Assembly: GCA_041736675.1 (NCBI GenBank)
Contig: JBGSTD010000047.1
Coordinates: forward strand, 1-64,000
Direction: 5' to 3'
DNA: 64,000 nucleotides
Source: Salaquimonas sp041736675
GTDB taxonomy: Bacteria; Pseudomonadota; Alphaproteobacteria; Rhizobiales; Rhizobiaceae
Shown: piece by piece, positions 9,351 to 17,390 of the stretch
Layout of the letters: every line of letters starts with the position of its first letter
Position numbering within the stretch: position 1 is the first letter of the stretch
Notes under the pieces: model-generated
Seen by the model: the letters and a program-made list of their open reading frames with translations, nothing else
Databases searched by the model: none
What the model was told of the DNA's origin: nothing
Translations under genes and position numbers: made by a program

Positions 9351-9629
9351 TTATGATTTTTGGCCGGTCTCAACATTAAGGTGCTCTGCCAATCCCGCGT
9401 CAGCCAATAACCGGCGCGCATTGTGTTTCTGGTCCTGACTCACCATCAAACGTCTCGGAATGATGCCTATGGAACCTTCTAAAATGCTCATGTGCTGGTC
9501 CAGCACAAGATACTCAATCATTGCTTCTTTAAACAAGGATTCGATCAAGGATATCAAAACGATATCATTGGTACGCAACAGTTCTGTCAAACCGGGCCTC
9601 TCTAACGCTTTAAAGTCGTTTCGTGCCAT
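9351..9629 (-). CDS. DUF2007 family protein
   Basis: 92-residue soluble protein of the DUF2007 'putative signal transducing protein' family: LIESLFKEAMIEYLVLDQHMSILEGSI shows the short alpha-beta pattern in which a shift from one aminoacyl-like ligand pocket to a strand is followed by the IPRRLMV segment. Function unknown in all members I know of. It is the first gene of a two-gene unit with the methyltransferase, whose ATG follows its stop by one base. The 280 bases upstream separate it from the divergent prenyl synthase and should contain both promoters. Confidence 0.75.
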   Translation of the reverse strand: MARNDFKALERPGLTELLRTNDIVLISLIESLFKEAMIEYLVLDQHMSILEGSIGIIPRRLMVSQDQKHNARRLLADAGLAEHLNVETGQKS

Positions 9630-9911
9630 TGGAGCCGTTATGGGTGATCTTTCTGCCAGAACTCTGATATTTGATCAATGTCAGTGAGAAAATACAGTAT
9701 GGCAAGTAACTTAAGGACCTCCAGGATAACGTTCTGGTTATCGAAACTTGAACTAATTCGATTTGCATCGTTTGCCGCAATGGCGACAGTTGGTCACCAT
9801 TGCATGACCTGAACAAAAATAGGACAAATCAAATTATTGGCCAATCAATCGTCTTACAATTGATTGGTTTTTTGGATAAAAGCAGGAAAATACAGTTTTG
9901 GGGGAATTCAG

Positions 9912-10940
9912 ATGTCTGGCGTAGTTGTACCGATTACAGGCTCAAAGGCAGAAAACAAGAGGAGCGCCAGCATCGAGCCGCTGGTTCAACTGGTGCAATC
10001 CGACATGGAACGGGTTAACCGGCTGATACTGACCAAATGTGGATCGGATATCGAGCTCATCCCGGAAGTTGCCCGCCATCTGATTGATAGTGGCGGAAAG
10101 CGTTTGCGACCCATGTTGACCTTGGCTGCCGCTGCAATGTGCGGGTACAAGGGAAATCATCATGTTACCCTCGCGGCCAGTGTTGAATTCATGCACACAG
10201 CAACGCTGTTGCACGATGATGTGGTTGACGAGAGCGATTTGCGTCGCGGCAAGCTGGCTGCCCGCATGGTTTGGGGAAACCAGGCAAGTGTGCTGGTTGG
10301 TGACTTTCTGCTCGGGCAGGCTTTCAGGATGATGGTTGAGGCAGGCTCACTTCAGGCGCTTGATGTGCTCTCTCATGCTGCAACCATCATTGCGGAAGGG
10401 GAGGTATTGCAGCTCAGCACAGCAAAGAATCTTGAGACGACGCAGGATGAGTACATGCAGGTAGTCAAGGCAAAAACAGCCGCCCTGTTTGCCGCAGCGA
10501 CAGAGGTCGGTCCAATTCTGGCCGGTTCAGGCAAATCGGTCACATCAGCATTCCGGTCCTATGGCAATAATCTCGGCCTTGCTTTCCAGTTGATTGACGA
10601 TGCGCTGGATTATGGTGGTTCCTCCAAGGCACTGGGTAAAAATGTCGGTGATGACTTCCGGGAAGGCAAGGTTACCCTGCCGGTACTGCTATGTTACCGC
10701 AGAGGAAATGAGACCGAACGAAACTTTTGGCGCGAAGCAATTGAACACGGGCAAACCGACAATTCGCGCCTTGAAGAAGCCATGAGGTTGATGCACGAAC
10801 ACAATGCGCTAAATGATACCTTGCAGAGAGCACGTCATTTTTGTGAACTCGCCCAGGATGCCTTGGCGACATTTGAAGATACACCGTATAAACAGGCGCT
10901 AATTGAAGTTCTTGAATATAGTCTGCTGAGAGCAAATTGA
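9912..10940 (+). CDS. ispB: long-chain polyprenyl diphosphate synthase (octaprenyl/decaprenyl type)
   Basis: 342-residue all-trans prenyltransferase that extends farnesyl diphosphate with isopentenyl diphosphate to make the ubiquinone side chain. Both aspartate-rich motifs are intact: LLHDDVVDESDLRRG (first, DDxxD) and FQLIDDALDYGG (second). GGKRLRPML is the conserved IPP-binding segment. In this order the product is usually decaprenyl (Q10), so the symbol ispB is for the family rather than the chain length. The ATG at 9912 has a GGGGGAATTCAG leader; an upstream in-frame ATG at 9864 lacks one. A TPR gene and then ispE (isoprenoid precursor pathway) follow on the same strand. Confidence 0.92.
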   Translation: MSGVVVPITGSKAENKRSASIEPLVQLVQSDMERVNRLILTKCGSDIELIPEVARHLIDSGGKRLRPMLTLAAAAMCGYKGNHHVTLAASVEFMHTATLLHDDVVDESDLRRGKLAARMVWGNQASVLVGDFLLGQAFRMMVEAGSLQALDVLSHAATIIAEGEVLQLSTAKNLETTQDEYMQVVKAKTAALFAAATEVGPILAGSGKSVTSAFRSYGNNLGLAFQLIDDALDYGGSSKALGKNVGDDFREGKVTLPVLLCYRRGNETERNFWREAIEHGQTDNSRLEEAMRLMHEHNALNDTLQRARHFCELAQDALATFEDTPYKQALIEVLEYSLLRAN

Positions 10941-10979
10941 TTCGACTTATCGCGCTCGAAATTTATTGAAGGAATCGGG

Positions 10980-12740
10980 ATGCAAAGAATGGGATGGAAC
11001 AAACATTGGCTGCGCAGGTCCCTGTTCGCTTCGAGCGTGTTTGTAGGAATGTCCCTTCCGGCGATTTCTGCCGGGTTTCTTGATACCATTGAATTTTCAG
11101 GCGGCAAGGTAGTTGAAACCACGCAGGGCGAGGAAGTATCATCGCTGGCAGGAAGTTTTCTGGCGGCATTGAGTGCCACTGCACATAATGACAATGCAGA
11201 TGCGATTGAAAACTACAAGAAAGCACTGGACTTTGACCCTGGCAATCTGACGATGAAACAGTCGCTGATGCTGGCCTATGTGGCAAACGGGCAAATTCCC
11301 GATGCAATCGAATTACTGAAATCAATGCCTGTCAAGGAACAGGAGCAAAAGCTCGACCGGTTGATTGTTGCTGCTGACGCGATCAAACAAAAGTCCTGGG
11401 CTAGAGCAGTCAACAGTGTCGACAAAATTCAGGGGTCGGATCTCGACATTCTTATCAGCAAGTCTATCGGTGCGTGGGCTCTTTTTGGCGAAGGCAAGCT
11501 GGATACCGCAGTCGCCAGAATGGGAGAGGTTGACGGACCTGAATGGGTTGGCATGATCCGCGATTATCACAGCGGTTTGCTGCTTTCAGCCAGTGGCAAG
11601 GACAAGGAAGCCATTCCGTTTTTTCAAAAGGCAATTTCCCAGCGTGCCATAGCGGGCGCCTTTACCGAAACCTACATGCGTGCTCTCGAAGGACTTGCCA
11701 GATCACAAGGCAAAATCGGCGAGTTGGAAAATGCCGCCAAGACAGTAGCGGAAGGGCTGGATATTTTGCCAAACCACCCGCCCCTCGTGCGCTTTCAAAC
11801 AGCGCTCAACGGCACGCAAAAATCCGCGCCCCTTATCGCCTCGGCACAGGAAGGCGCAGGTGAGATATTCTTCAATGTCGGCGCCGCTATCAGCAGGCAG
11901 TCGGAAGTTCGTTTTGCCCAGGAACATTTGCAGATGGCGATCTATCTCGCCCCCGGCAATGAAACTGCACTCATGTCGCTTGGCAATGCCTATACAAGCC
12001 AGGAAAAATTTGCGGAAGCTGCCAAATACTATGGCGAGATCAAACCGGCGAGCGCATTTTATCGACGTGCCCAGCTGGAAATTGGACTCAATTTGAACCG
12101 GATGGAACAGTATCCGGCATCAGAGGAAGTTCTGGTGAAGCTTTTCGATGCAGATCCTGATGATGTTGTTACGGCGTTGTCGCTCGGCGGGGTCTATGGC
12201 CAGCGTCTGGAGTATGAAAAGGCTGTCAAATTATATGACAAGGTAATCAGCCGCCTCAGCCCTGTGAAAGAGCGCGACTGGATCATATTTTACCGGCGCG
12301 GCATTGCCAATGAGCGCACCAAGAACTGGCCAGAGGCCGAAGCTGATTTCAAGAAGGCTCTTGAACTTTCTCCAAAGCAGGCAGATGTGCTGAACTATCT
12401 TGGATACTCCTGGATTGATCAGGGCATCAATCTGGATGAAGGTCTCAAGATGATCAAGGATGCGGTGGAACTCAAACCCAATTCCGGCTTTATCATCGAC
12501 AGCCTTGGCTGGGCCTATTACCGGCTTGGCAAATATGAGGACGCAGTTACCCAGTTGCAGCAGGCGCTGGAGTTGATGCCGTCTGATCCTGTCGTCAACG
12601 ACCATCTGGGCGACGCCTACTGGCAGACGGGCCGCAAGCTGGAAGCGGTGTTTCAGTGGAAACATGCGCTTTCCCACAAGCCGGAAGAAAAAGAACTGGA
12701 AAAAATCAACCAGAAGATCCAGTCCGGACTGACAAACTGA
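10980..12740 (+). CDS. TPR-repeat protein, exported
   Basis: 586 residues, nearly all tetratricopeptide repeats: repeated units such as ADAIENYKKALDFDPGN, EKAVKLYDKV, AEADFKKALELSPKQADVLNYLGYSW and YEDAVTQLQQALELMPSDP. The start MQRMGWNKHWLRRSLFASSVFVGMSLPAISA is a signal peptide, so the repeats probably lie in the periplasm or on the outer membrane and serve as a protein-binding scaffold. AAGGAATCGGG precedes the ATG. It is 39 bases after the prenyl synthase and 17 bases before ispE, so the four genes 9912-14225 are likely one transcript. Exact role unknown; this TPR protein is conserved between these genes in related bacteria. Confidence 0.85.
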   Translation: MQRMGWNKHWLRRSLFASSVFVGMSLPAISAGFLDTIEFSGGKVVETTQGEEVSSLAGSFLAALSATAHNDNADAIENYKKALDFDPGNLTMKQSLMLAYVANGQIPDAIELLKSMPVKEQEQKLDRLIVAADAIKQKSWARAVNSVDKIQGSDLDILISKSIGAWALFGEGKLDTAVARMGEVDGPEWVGMIRDYHSGLLLSASGKDKEAIPFFQKAISQRAIAGAFTETYMRALEGLARSQGKIGELENAAKTVAEGLDILPNHPPLVRFQTALNGTQKSAPLIASAQEGAGEIFFNVGAAISRQSEVRFAQEHLQMAIYLAPGNETALMSLGNAYTSQEKFAEAAKYYGEIKPASAFYRRAQLEIGLNLNRMEQYPASEEVLVKLFDADPDDVVTALSLGGVYGQRLEYEKAVKLYDKVISRLSPVKERDWIIFYRRGIANERTKNWPEAEADFKKALELSPKQADVLNYLGYSWIDQGINLDEGLKMIKDAVELKPNSGFIIDSLGWAYYRLGKYEDAVTQLQQALELMPSDPVVNDHLGDAYWQTGRKLEAVFQWKHALSHKPEEKELEKINQKIQSGLTN

Positions 12741-12757
12741 CGAAGGTCTGGTGAGCG

Positions 12758-13690
12758 ATGACCAGATCCGACCCCAGCCGCATACACTGCCCTGCGCCTG
12801 CCAAGATCAATCTGGCCTTGCACGTCACCGGCAAGCGGGCGGACGGCTACCATCTTCTTGAAAGTCTCGCGGTCTTCACCGATCTTGGTGATGAAATAGA
12901 ACTGCAGGCCGGCGGGAACGAATTTTCACTCACGCTAGCCGGACTGTTTGCAGAGCAGCTTGATCAGGCTTCCGACAATCTGGTTCTGAGGGCAGCCCGG
13001 TTGTTGCGTGATGCACTGGGGCACGATCACCCTTTTACAGCGATCAGACTGAACAAGAACCTCCCCGTTTCGAGCGGTATCGGCGGCGGCTCGGCCGATG
13101 CCGCCGCAACGCTTTGCGCGCTCGCTGGATGTTATGGTGTAAACGACGCACAATTGCTGTTTCGCCTCGGCGCGCAATTGGGGGCGGATGTTCCCATGTG
13201 TCTCCTGTCTCGGGCGCTTCTTGCCAGCGGGATTGGCGAGGTGCTTACCCCGCTTGACGATTTTCCCGCGCTGCACCTTCTGCTCGTCAATCCGCGCGTC
13301 GCGGTTTCCACCCCGCAAATTTTCAACCTGCTTCAATCAAAGACCAATGCGCCCCTTGAGGCATTGCCGCAGAAGCCTGATTTTGCCAGCCTCACCGCCT
13401 GGCTTTCCCGCCAGCGCAATGATCTTGAGGTTCCCGCAACGGCGCTTCAACCGGTGATCGGCGAGGTTCTCTCCGCCCTTGGCGAAAGCGGCGCGCAGAT
13501 TGCCCGCATGAGCGGATCGGGTGCCACCTGTTTCGGCCTCTACAAGGACCAGCAGTCGGCGATTGAGGCCAGTCTGGCAATTGCAAAACATCATCCTGAT
13601 TGGTGGATCAAAGAGACACATACGCGGGATTTTGGTATGGATCGTGTGAACAGACCCGAACCGGAGCAGCCTCACCATGTCGCGCATTGA
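12758..13690 (+). CDS. ispE: 4-diphosphocytidyl-2-C-methyl-D-erythritol kinase
   Basis: 310-residue GHMP-family kinase of the non-mevalonate isoprenoid pathway; phosphorylates CDP-methylerythritol at the 2-hydroxyl. Diagnostic motifs: PAPAKINLALHVTGKRADGYH at the start, the ATP-binding glycine loop SSGIGGGSADAAATL, and the third GHMP motif ARMSGSGATCFG. Length is slightly above the roughly 285-residue norm because of an extended C-terminus. The last 14 bases overlap the next gene moaB in another frame, a sign of translational coupling. It supplies the precursor pathway that feeds the prenyl synthase two genes upstream. Confidence 0.96.
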   Translation: MTRSDPSRIHCPAPAKINLALHVTGKRADGYHLLESLAVFTDLGDEIELQAGGNEFSLTLAGLFAEQLDQASDNLVLRAARLLRDALGHDHPFTAIRLNKNLPVSSGIGGGSADAAATLCALAGCYGVNDAQLLFRLGAQLGADVPMCLLSRALLASGIGEVLTPLDDFPALHLLLVNPRVAVSTPQIFNLLQSKTNAPLEALPQKPDFASLTAWLSRQRNDLEVPATALQPVIGEVLSALGESGAQIARMSGSGATCFGLYKDQQSAIEASLAIAKHHPDWWIKETHTRDFGMDRVNRPEPEQPHHVAH

Positions 13691-14225
13691 TGAAACCAGA
13701 CCCTTTATTCCTCTCGGCATTGCCGTGCTGACCGTTTCCGATACGCGTTCGCTGGCTGACGACAAATCAGGCAACACCCTCGTCAACAGGCTGGAAGCTG
13801 CAGGCCACAGGCTTAATGACCGCGCCATCGTGACCGACGACATTCCCGCCATTCAGGCCAAGGTGACCGCTTGGACAAAAGACCCCGAAGTCGATGTGGT
13901 GATCACCACAGGGGGTACCGGCTTTACGGGCCGCGACGTGACGCCGGACGCGCTGGAGCCGCTGTTTGAAAAGCGGATGGACGGGTTTTCTGCCGTCTTC
14001 CACCGCATCAGCTTCGAGAAGATCGGGACGTCGACCATCCAGTCGCGGGCCACGGGCGGCGTTCTCAATGCGACCTATGTGTTTTGCCTGCCGGGATCAC
14101 CGGGAGCCTGCAAGGACGCCTGGGACGGCATTCTCGCCTTGCAACTCGACTACCGCCACATGCCCTGCAATTTCGTGGAGATCATGCCGAGACTGGATGA
14201 GCATTTGAGAAGAGGCGGGAAGTGA
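13677..14225 (+). CDS. moaB: molybdenum cofactor biosynthesis protein B
   Basis: 182-residue MoaB/MogA-fold protein that takes part in adenylylation of molybdopterin during molybdenum cofactor assembly. Motifs: VLTVSDTRSLADDKSG at the start of the fold, the VVITTGGTGFTGRDVTPDA nucleotide/pterin loop, and LPGSPGA before the last helix. It starts inside the end of ispE (overlap 14 bases) and closes the operon; a perfect palindrome with flanking T-run lies 125 bases downstream. Confidence 0.94.
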   Translation: MSRIDETRPFIPLGIAVLTVSDTRSLADDKSGNTLVNRLEAAGHRLNDRAIVTDDIPAIQAKVTAWTKDPEVDVVITTGGTGFTGRDVTPDALEPLFEKRMDGFSAVFHRISFEKIGTSTIQSRATGGVLNATYVFCLPGSPGACKDAWDGILALQLDYRHMPCNFVEIMPRLDEHLRRGGK

Positions 14226-14349
14226 GGGGGGGTGCGATGGGAAATGGTGAACTGTTAGCGTAATTCAACTTCTTGTTCGTGAATTTTTGCAGTCTTCGAG
14301 GAGTGGACCGACGTTGTGCACATTTGAAGACAGTGTAGTCTAGACATGC

Positions 14350-14376
14350 AAAACCGCTCAATTGAGCGGTTTTGTT
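14350..14376 (+). terminator. palindromic terminator downstream of moaB
   Basis: A perfect 24-base palindrome at 14350-14373 with arms AAAACCGCTCAA and TTGAGCGGTTTT, followed by GTT. The GC core flanked by A-run and T-run suits a bidirectional intrinsic terminator that ends the ispB-TPR-ispE-moaB transcript. The stretch 14226-14349 before it holds nothing else I can identify. It also marks the change from ordinary coding to the AT-rich island that follows. Confidence 0.65.
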
Positions 14377-14506
14377 ATCGCAACAACGTAATTTTCGGGC
14401 ACAGGCGATTAGAGACCCAAAAAACGATATAATGTCTGTATTTCAAATACCAGGATGTCTAATTTGGTGCAATGCAGTCAACGATTCTTAACTGGCGATA
14501 ATTCTC

Positions 14507-16114
14507 ATGAAAATTAAATCAATTCGACTAAAAAATGGATATAAGCGTTTCCACGATCTTACAATAGATTTAGGTGATAGCCCCGCAAGAATAGTGGCTC
14601 TTGTAGGTCCAAATGGCTGCGGAAAGAGCAGCGTCTTAGATGGGATGCTTTACCTTCAATCTGCGCATGTTGGCCGAATTGGGAAGACTGGCAACAAAGA
14701 CTATAGCTACCATTCAATGCATGGCGAAGCTAATTTCAATTTTGAAAATATTGAATTGGCATTTGAAGAGGGATCATTCCAAACCGTTGTCGCTAGAAAA
14801 AAAATTGCCGGCAATAACCAAACAATCTTTTCATTTAGAAGTCCGTACAGATACAATAGTTCTTTGAAGGTTACAGCCACAAAATCAACAACAGAAATTC
14901 GTTTAAATAATTACGGGGCTTCCACTGCCAGCGCTATTGATGAAAAAATGGAGGAAAATTATCGCCGCCTATTTGCCAAGTTTAATAAATACCTGGATGA
15001 AAATGACTGCAAGCCGAGTGAAGCCAAAACAAAAATCATTGGCGATCTGAATACTTCGATAGAAGCATGCTTGGACATTAAGATCAGCAATCTGGGCAAT
15101 ATAGAAGCTAATCAAGGCTCTCTTTATTTCATAAAATATGACCAACAAACTCCGTTCGAGTTTGATGTTCTGTCTTCAGGTGAAAAAGAGGTGGTTGATA
15201 TCCTTTTGGATCTGTATCTTCGAAAAGAAGCATACGATGAAACAATTTTTCTTATCGACGAACCAGAGCTCCATATCAACACAGCAATCCAAAAGAAATT
15301 GCTTCTAGAAATCAACAAGCTGGTCGGAGAAAATTGTCAGATATGGGTTGTCACGCACAGCATTGGCTTATTGCGAGCACTTCAAGACGATCTTAAAGAT
15401 GACTGCCAAATTATTCATTTCGAGCCTGCATTAAATTTTGCAAGTGAGGCGCTAATACTTAAGCCAATTGCAAAAAATCATCATAGCTGGAGAGAAATAT
15501 TTGAGACTGCACTGGATGACCTGACAGGATTGGTTAGTCCAAAGGAGATAATTTATTGTGAAGGAAAAGCTAGTCCGTCTGCAAATGGTGAAAATGGCTT
15601 AGATGCCAAAGTCTACAACAAAATTTTTGGAGAGAGCTATCCAAACACTTTGTTTGTTTCCAGCGGTGGAAATACCGAACTAGACCAACGCAGTGACATT
15701 GCAATTTTAATACTATCAAAAGTTTTCACAGGCCTGAATATTTTGGTCTTAAAAGATCGCGATATGGCTTCCGGTGCGAACACTAGTCAAAACGACCGTA
15801 CTTTGTATCTGAAAAACAACCCAGCAAATCATCGTGTCTTGGTGAGGTGGGAATTAGAAAACTACCTCTATGACAAAGAATTGCTTCAAGCTTATGCACT
15901 TAAACACGGCCTAAATTTTGATGAGTCGAAATATGATGCCGCCGTCTCAAATATTGAAGATGATGATGTTAAGTCGATAACTGGTCAGATAAAATCAATT
16001 GTTGGTTTGGTGGGCAGTGTGCAGGTCGATAAATTTAAAATTGCACTCGCTGAAGTCGTCAACAAAGAGATGACTGTTTACAAAGAATTGGAAAAGTGCA
16101 TTTTTATGCCTTAG
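14507..16114 (+). CDS. AAA/ABC-type ATPase with Toprim/DUF4435-like C-terminus; candidate phage-defence protein
   Basis: 535 residues. The N-terminal half is an SMC/ABC-like ATPase of the AAA_15/AAA_21 kind: Walker A GPNGCGKSS at 34-42, ABC signature LSSGEKE at 222-228, Walker B IFLIDEPELH at 247-256 and the TH switch at 283-284. The C-terminal third has YCEGK (350-354), a GGNTEL turn near 388, LVLKDRD (413-419) and VRWELENYLYD (446-456), a pattern like Toprim/DUF4435 nuclease modules in OLD-type and related defence ATPases. This C-terminal assignment is inference from motifs. The gene is much richer in A/T than its neighbours, stands alone without operon partners, lies after a terminator and directly before a repeat array, all suggesting horizontal acquisition. 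Role could be anti-phage or another nucleic-acid function. Confidence 0.72.
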   Translation: MKIKSIRLKNGYKRFHDLTIDLGDSPARIVALVGPNGCGKSSVLDGMLYLQSAHVGRIGKTGNKDYSYHSMHGEANFNFENIELAFEEGSFQTVVARKKIAGNNQTIFSFRSPYRYNSSLKVTATKSTTEIRLNNYGASTASAIDEKMEENYRRLFAKFNKYLDENDCKPSEAKTKIIGDLNTSIEACLDIKISNLGNIEANQGSLYFIKYDQQTPFEFDVLSSGEKEVVDILLDLYLRKEAYDETIFLIDEPELHINTAIQKKLLLEINKLVGENCQIWVVTHSIGLLRALQDDLKDDCQIIHFEPALNFASEALILKPIAKNHHSWREIFETALDDLTGLVSPKEIIYCEGKASPSANGENGLDAKVYNKIFGESYPNTLFVSSGGNTELDQRSDIAILILSKVFTGLNILVLKDRDMASGANTSQNDRTLYLKNNPANHRVLVRWELENYLYDKELLQAYALKHGLNFDESKYDAAVSNIEDDDVKSITGQIKSIVGLVGSVQVDKFKIALAEVVNKEMTVYKELEKCIFMP

Positions 16115-16130
16115 ATGTAAAAGACTCGAA

Positions 16131-16156
16131 TTACGGTGACAGTTCACTAATTCTCA
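16131..16156 (+). repeat. degenerate copy of the TTACGGTGACAGTTTACT repeat
   Basis: TTACGGTGACAGTTCACTAA begins 16 bases after the stop codon of the ATPase gene. It differs from the later copies at one base in the core. It marks the left edge of the repeat array and leads straight into the first long hairpin unit. Confidence 0.75.
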
Positions 16157-16308
16157 TAGCAAAAAAGGGACAGTTTACTTTTTTCCCGTCGGAAAACTGC
16201 CAGCGGAACGCTCGCGCCCGAAAGAAAGTAAACTGTCCCTTTATTGCTTCCTCCGATGTCATCGTCGGGCTTGACCAAGACAAGCGAAGCGCCGTCGATG
16301 GTCGGCAG
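16155..16308. repeat. long hairpin repeat unit, copy 1
   Basis: First of two near-identical units of about 154 bases (second at 16405-16560). Each begins CATAGCAAAAAAGGGACAG. Within it, AAAGGGACAGTTTACTTT (from 16164) is the inverse complement of AAAGTAAACTGTCCCTTT (ending 16242), giving a stem of roughly 18 bp around a loop of about 40 bases. The unit continues with a GATGTCATCGTC segment and a tail ending near GGTCGGCAGACA. No open frame of credible coding character runs through it. It may be a REP/MITE-like non-autonomous element. Confidence 0.8.
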
Positions 16309-16318
16309 ACACTTTCAA

Positions 16319-16406
16319 TTACGGTGACAGTTTACTATTTACCAAAAATTACGGTGACAGTTTACTATTTGCCAAAGGGATTACAGTGACAGTTTACTAT
16401 TTGCCA
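16319..16406 (+). repeat. three tandem short repeats between the hairpin units
   Basis: TTACGGTGACAGTTTACTAT occurs at 16319 and 16349, and a one-base variant (TTACAGTGACAG...) at 16381. The period is 30-32 bases and each copy is followed by TTxCCAAA or TTGCCA. The core ACAGTTTACT is the same as the stem of the long hairpin units, so the short and long repeats are parts of one family. Confidence 0.85.
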
Positions 16407-16560
16407 TAGCAAAAAAGGGACAGTTTACTTTTTTCCCGTCTGGAAAACTGCCAGCGGAACGCTCGTGCCCGAAAGAAAGTAAACTGTCCCTTTATTGCTT
16501 CCCCCGATGTCATCGTCGGGCATGACCAAGACAAGCGAAGCGCCGTCGAAGGTCGCCAGA
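16405..16560. repeat. long hairpin repeat unit, copy 2
   Basis: Direct copy of the 16155-16308 unit with only a handful of differences (one inserted T after CCCGTC, GCTCGTG for GCTCGCG, CCCCCG for CCTCCG, GGGCATG for GGGCTTG, and changes at the tail). The high identity implies recent duplication or ongoing gene conversion. The inverted arms GGGACAGTTTACTTT and AAAGTAAACTGTCCC are fully conserved. Confidence 0.85.
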
Positions 16561-16646
16561 CAATTTGCGAAGCAAATGTCGAGAGGCCCGACGATCCATA
16601 CCGTTATCCATCCACAATCACTGAACTTCGAAACGTCACGGATTGG

Positions 16647-16670
16647 ATCCTCGGGTCGGTGCCCGAGGAT
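16647..16670. terminator. 9-bp perfect hairpin downstream of the universal stress gene
   Basis: ATCCTCGGG (16647-16655) and CCCGAGGAT (16662-16670) form a perfect 9-bp stem around a 6-base loop. It lies 40 bases beyond the stop codon of the minus-strand universal stress gene, so it could end that transcript, though no long T-run follows. The sequence also resembles dispersed palindromic repeats common in this order, which is from memory. Confidence 0.4.
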
Positions 16671-16710
16671 GACGACCCCGCTGAAACCTCGGCGCACTTG
16701 CGCTGCCCCC

Positions 16711-17118
16711 CTAATGCACGATCATCACCGGACAGGTGGATTTTCGCAGCACCTCCTGGGAGACCGAGCCGAGCAGGAAGGTTTTCACGCCGCCCTTTCC
16801 CGATGCGCCCATGACGATCAGGTCGACGTTTTCGGCGATGGCGATGTCGACAATGGTGAAGGCCACGTCCCGCGACTTCTCTTCGATGATGTCGAATTGC
16901 TGGGTGGTTTCTGCCGCCACCACCTCGCGGATGTTGTCGCGAATGGCCCGGGCTTCTTCATCGTTGAGGACCGAATAGACATCCTTGCGTCCCACGACGA
17001 ACTGGCGCACGATCAGGAATGCCAGCCCGGATTTCGTCAGTTCGGCCAGTTTGGCCGCATGCACAGCCGCGCGGAAAGAGGCGTTTGAGCCATCCACAGG
17101 CACCAGAATTTTCTTCAC
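16711..17118 (-). CDS. universal stress protein, UspA family
   Basis: 135-residue single-domain Usp. Starts KKILVPVDGSNASFRA, the family opening with the first ATP-contact region, and ends with VMGASGKGGVKTFLLGSVSQ, which carries the G-2x-G-9x-G-S/T nucleotide-binding motif of ATP-binding Usps, then STCPVMIVH. Acts in the cytoplasm in stress tolerance; partners are not evident. Start is GTG at 17118 with GGAGG placed 5 bases upstream. It lies between the repeat array and another fragment of the same repeat at 17284, and is flanked by no other gene on its strand. Confidence 0.93.
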   Translation of the reverse strand: MKKILVPVDGSNASFRAAVHAAKLAELTKSGLAFLIVRQFVVGRKDVYSVLNDEEARAIRDNIREVVAAETTQQFDIIEEKSRDVAFTIVDIAIAENVDLIVMGASGKGGVKTFLLGSVSQEVLRKSTCPVMIVH

Positions 17119-17283
17119 GTTTCCCTCCTACTGTCTTGTAACCTGTCTGGCTGATATTCGTTTCATCTTCCACAAAACCTAAGCGAACCGGCCCGAAGCC
17201 GCATTGATGTGCGTCAATCCGGACCGGATTTAACGCCTGCGCTAAGTTTTTCGATGCCTTGGGCGCTCTGACAAGATCCTGGA

Positions 17284-17306
17284 ATTACCGTGATAGTTTA
17301 CTAATT
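17284..17306 (+). repeat. outlying degenerate copy of the GTGACAGTTTACT repeat
   Basis: TTACCGTGATAGTTTACTAA matches the array repeat at 18 of 20 positions. It lies 166 bases upstream of the universal stress gene, so that gene is bracketed by members of the repeat family. The rest of the interval 17119-17390 contains the promoter region of the stress gene and no visible ORF. Confidence 0.65.
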
Positions 17307-17390
17307 TAATGTGACACAGCCAATGCCAGTGCGCGGATCAAAAAACAGCCACCGAAGTTCCATAATTCCATGGAGCACTCCGCCTCTTCT

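Noticed and set aside
14226..14506. Attachment site (att) for integration of the ATPase island
   Set aside because: No tRNA gene and no direct repeat pair seen at both edges; the palindrome at 14350 is better explained as a terminator.
16096..16389. 97-residue plus-strand frame running through the repeat array
   Set aside because: Its sequence is the translated hairpin repeats (ITVTVYYLPK twice); no ribosome site and no coding character.
16131..16406. CRISPR array
   Set aside because: Only three to four short repeats with almost no unique spacers (about 10 bases) and no cas gene; the repeats are part of a hairpin element.
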